Shown here: piece by piece, positions 62,442 to 64,000 of the stretch
Layout: every line of letters starts with the position of its first letter
Position numbering within the stretch: the first letter of the stretch is position 1
Assembly: GCA_006226595.1 (NCBI GenBank)
Contig: SBGP01000111.1
Span: 112,204 to 176,203 of the forward strand
Length of the DNA: 64,000 nucleotides
Direction: 5' to 3'
Origin: Deltaproteobacteria bacterium
GTDB taxonomy: Bacteria; Myxococcota_A; UBA796; GCA-2862545
The notes under the pieces: model-generated
The model's database searches: none
Told to the model about the DNA's origin: nothing
Seen by the model: only the letters and a program-made list of their open reading frames with translations
Made by a program: the position numbers and the translations under genes

Positions 62442-64000
62442 TCAGCGCGCGGCCGGGCTCGTCGCGAGGCGAAAGCCGTTGTGGTCGTCGTGACCCGAGA
62501 CGGGCGTCTGGACCACGCCGCCGTCATCCGCGATGAGGTTCGGCTGGAACGCGTGCTGGTTCCACACGGGGCGACCGCTCGGCCACGCCCCACGGAACAC
62601 GCGCACGCCGCCGACCGGAGCCGTGTCCCCCGCTTGAATGGCGGCATCGACGCAGCTGTCGCGCCCCTCGTCCACGGTCAGCGCTGCATCGCAGCCGTTC
62701 CCGGTCTGGTTGGTGGAGGGCACGACGAGGTCGAGCCGGCCGTCCCCCGTCGCATCGGCGATGGCGATCAGCTCGTGATTGCGCGACTCGGGATTGCAGA
62801 CGCACGCCCGCACGTCACCTGTCGCCCCGTCGAGGACGCGCATCCACTCGGCGTCCAGCGTGAGCCACTCGGCCTGTCCGTCCCCGTCGAGATCGACCGC
62901 CGAGGACCCGGTCGTACGACGCGCAGTGTCCGCGACCGGTACGAACCATCCCTGGCTGCCATCATGCTGGAACAGCACCTGTGCCCACGGCCCGGAGATA
63001 CCGATCTCGGGGTTCGCATCGCCATCCATGTTCGCGATGACTGGCGGGCCCCCGCCGACCAGCTGGTTGTTGGTCACCGCAGCCGGCGGCGCGTTCGAGG
63101 CGTGGATGTCGAAGGGCCCCCAGTGGTCGGCCCCAGTGCTCGTCAGCGCCCGGATCCAGTGGTCTCCCTGGTACGGCGTGGGCTCGATGGACGCCTGGAC
63201 GATGACCACCTCGGGGCTTCCGTCGAGGTCGAGGTCCGCGACCGCCGGAAACCCCTGGCGGAAGTCCCCGGACCGGTCGTAGTACACGGTTCCGTCGGCG
63301 TTGTAGGCCATCGAGCCGCTGATCAGCTCCAGCTCTCCGTTGCCGTCGAGGTCGTACGCGAGTGAGTAGCCACACGAGTTGAAGCCGCCGCCCCAGCTGC
63401 CCTGGTTGTCGCAGAGCTGGCGCCAGCGAAGTCCGCCGGTCGTCCCGTCGAATACGTTCAGGCCCACGAACACCTCGGGCGCGCCGTCCGCGTCCAGATC
63501 GGCGATCCCGGGCGCATCACCGTCCGAACACGCGGAGAGGTTCGTGCGCCATTCCTCGACGCCATCGGCATCGAACGCGATGAGGGCGCCGTCCGCGAGG
63601 CAGGCGACCACCTCGACCTCGTTGTCGGCATCGATATCGCCTGCCGCCAGCTGAGCACCGCGATGGAGTTCGGCAGCGGTGACCTCCACGCGCGTCTGCC
63701 CCGTGTCGCCATCGATGACCATGAGATGTCCGGTCGAGGACGGGCCCGTGTAGGCCACCACCAGTACCTCCGGGGTCGCGTCCCCCCTGAAGTCGACCAC
63801 CACCGGGCTCATCTGGACCTGCATGCGTACACCGTCTCCCGTCCAGTGCCAGGCTTCTTCGAGCAGCCAGGGGTCGCCGGTGTCGGTATCGGTGTCCGCG
63901 TCGGTATCGGTGTCCGCGTCCGCATCGGTGTCCGCGTCCGCATCGGTGTCCGCGTCCGCATCGGTGTCCGCGTCCGCATCGGTGTCCGCGTCCGCATCGG
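62442..64000 (-). CDS. Exported FG-GAP/VCBS-repeat protein, 5' end outside the window
   Basis: The frame is open to the right edge; the start is missing. From that edge it reads an Asp/Ala/Thr repeat linker (63998-63881), then EEAWHWTGDGVRMQVQ and about 440 residues of FG-GAP/VCBS-type repeats with calcium-loop patterns (GDIDADNEVEVV, ADLDADGAPEVF, YDLDGNGELELI, VDLDGDGQAEWL, ADATGDGRLDLV), i.e. a beta-propeller resembling integrin alpha N-domains. Such Asp-rich linkers usually follow a lipoprotein signal in Myxococcota. Its stop lies eight bases after the end of the NYN gene, which converges on it. Confidence 0.85.
   Translation of the reverse strand, partial: DADADTDADADTDADADTDADADTDADADTDTDADTDTDTGDPWLLEEAWHWTGDGVRMQVQMSPVVVDFRGDATPEVLVVAYTGPSSTGHLMVIDGDTGQTRVEVTAAELHRGAQLAAGDIDADNEVEVVACLADGALIAFDADGVEEWRTNLSACSDGDAPGIADLDADGAPEVFVGLNVFDGTTGGLRWRQLCDNQGSWGGGFNSCGYSLAYDLDGNGELELISGSMAYNADGTVYYDRSGDFRQGFPAVADLDLDGSPEVVIVQASIEPTPYQGDHWIRALTSTGADHWGPFDIHASNAPPAAVTNNQLVGGGPPVIANMDGDANPEIGISGPWAQVLFQHDGSQGWFVPVADTARRTTGSSAVDLDGDGQAEWLTLDAEWMRVLDGATGDVRACVCNPESRNHELIAIADATGDGRLDLVVPSTNQTGNGCDAALTVDEGRDSCVDAAIQAGDTAPVGGVRVFRGAWPSGRPVWNQHAFQPNLIADDGGVVQTPVSGHDDHNGFRLATSPAAR
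63881..64000. repeat. 18-bp in-frame tandem repeat encoding a DADADT linker
   Basis: At least four exact 18-bp units begin at 63921, 63939, 63957 and 63975, with related GATACC units before them. In the coding strand each encodes Asp-Ala-Asp-Ala-Asp-Thr. Further copies likely continue past the edge. Confidence 0.9.

Overview
The window is about 64 kb of GC-rich, gene-dense DNA from a Gram-negative, outer-membrane-bearing bacterium. Several features point to the Myxococcota or a related deltaproteobacterial lineage. These are a lysS-lolC-lolD-bamA operon whose genes overlap by four bases, a separate skp-fabZ-lpxA block, many lipoproteins with LxxC lipoboxes, Asp/Thr/Ala-repeat linkers joined to FG-GAP-type repeats, several PP2C phosphatases, and multidomain signalling proteins with TPRs. 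No rRNA, tRNA, CRISPR array, integrase or transposase was seen. Genes are mostly on short operons with ATGA/GTGA/TGATG overlaps, and GTG starts are common.

Layout. 1-5.2 kb: a truncated LamB-like porin, an M23 peptidase, a DUF985 cupin, a membrane protein, an aldehyde dehydrogenase of the PaaZ/BoxD type and a small lipoprotein. 5.2-16.9 kb: envelope biogenesis on the minus strand (lysS, lolC, lolD, bamA, then skp, fabZ, lpxA). This block is interrupted between bamA and skp by a large GT-C-like membrane protein and a divergent methyltransferase, and lpxD is absent from it. 17-19.8 kb: two exported proteins with prenyltransferase/squalene-cyclase-like repeats, separated by a terminator and a 107-108 bp tandem repeat. 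19.7-28.4 kb: an acetyltransferase, an acidic protein, prfB with a programmed +1 frameshift, and ybeY-pgpH-phoH with an EF-G-like GTPase that has a degenerate G3 motif. 28.5-31.7 kb: two convergent tail-anchored PP2C phosphatases and two small membrane proteins. 31.8-37.4 kb: a lipoprotein, then mtnP, rodZ-like, mgtE and recO in a chained operon, then rlmN.

37.6-46.6 kb is the most unusual part. A four-gene, overlapping plus-strand operon encodes an ECF sigma factor with a hydrophobic C-terminal tail, a membrane anti-sigma-like protein with a DUF4384-like exterior domain, an exported caspase-like protease fused to a probable outer-membrane barrel, and a lipoprotein. It runs convergently into a minus-strand signalling operon: a sigma-54 activator with a receiver domain, a TPR-containing histidine kinase, and a stand-alone receiver. 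The two receivers share an uncommon insertion and both lack the conserved lysine. A small protein with an H-D-L-G-K segment lies just upstream.

46.7-64 kb: a pirin, a HAD-family protein, a class III cyclase/ATPase/TPR regulator, an HU-type histone-like protein with a clear terminator, a PHA-granule-type small protein, a dimethylarginine hydrolase, a homocysteine S-methyltransferase, small and hypothetical membrane proteins, a membrane sulfatase-like protein without the usual catalytic signature, an exported protein with a charged helix and barrel-like C-terminus, a protein with an internally duplicated domain, a NYN-domain protein, and a truncated FG-GAP repeat protein entering from the right edge.
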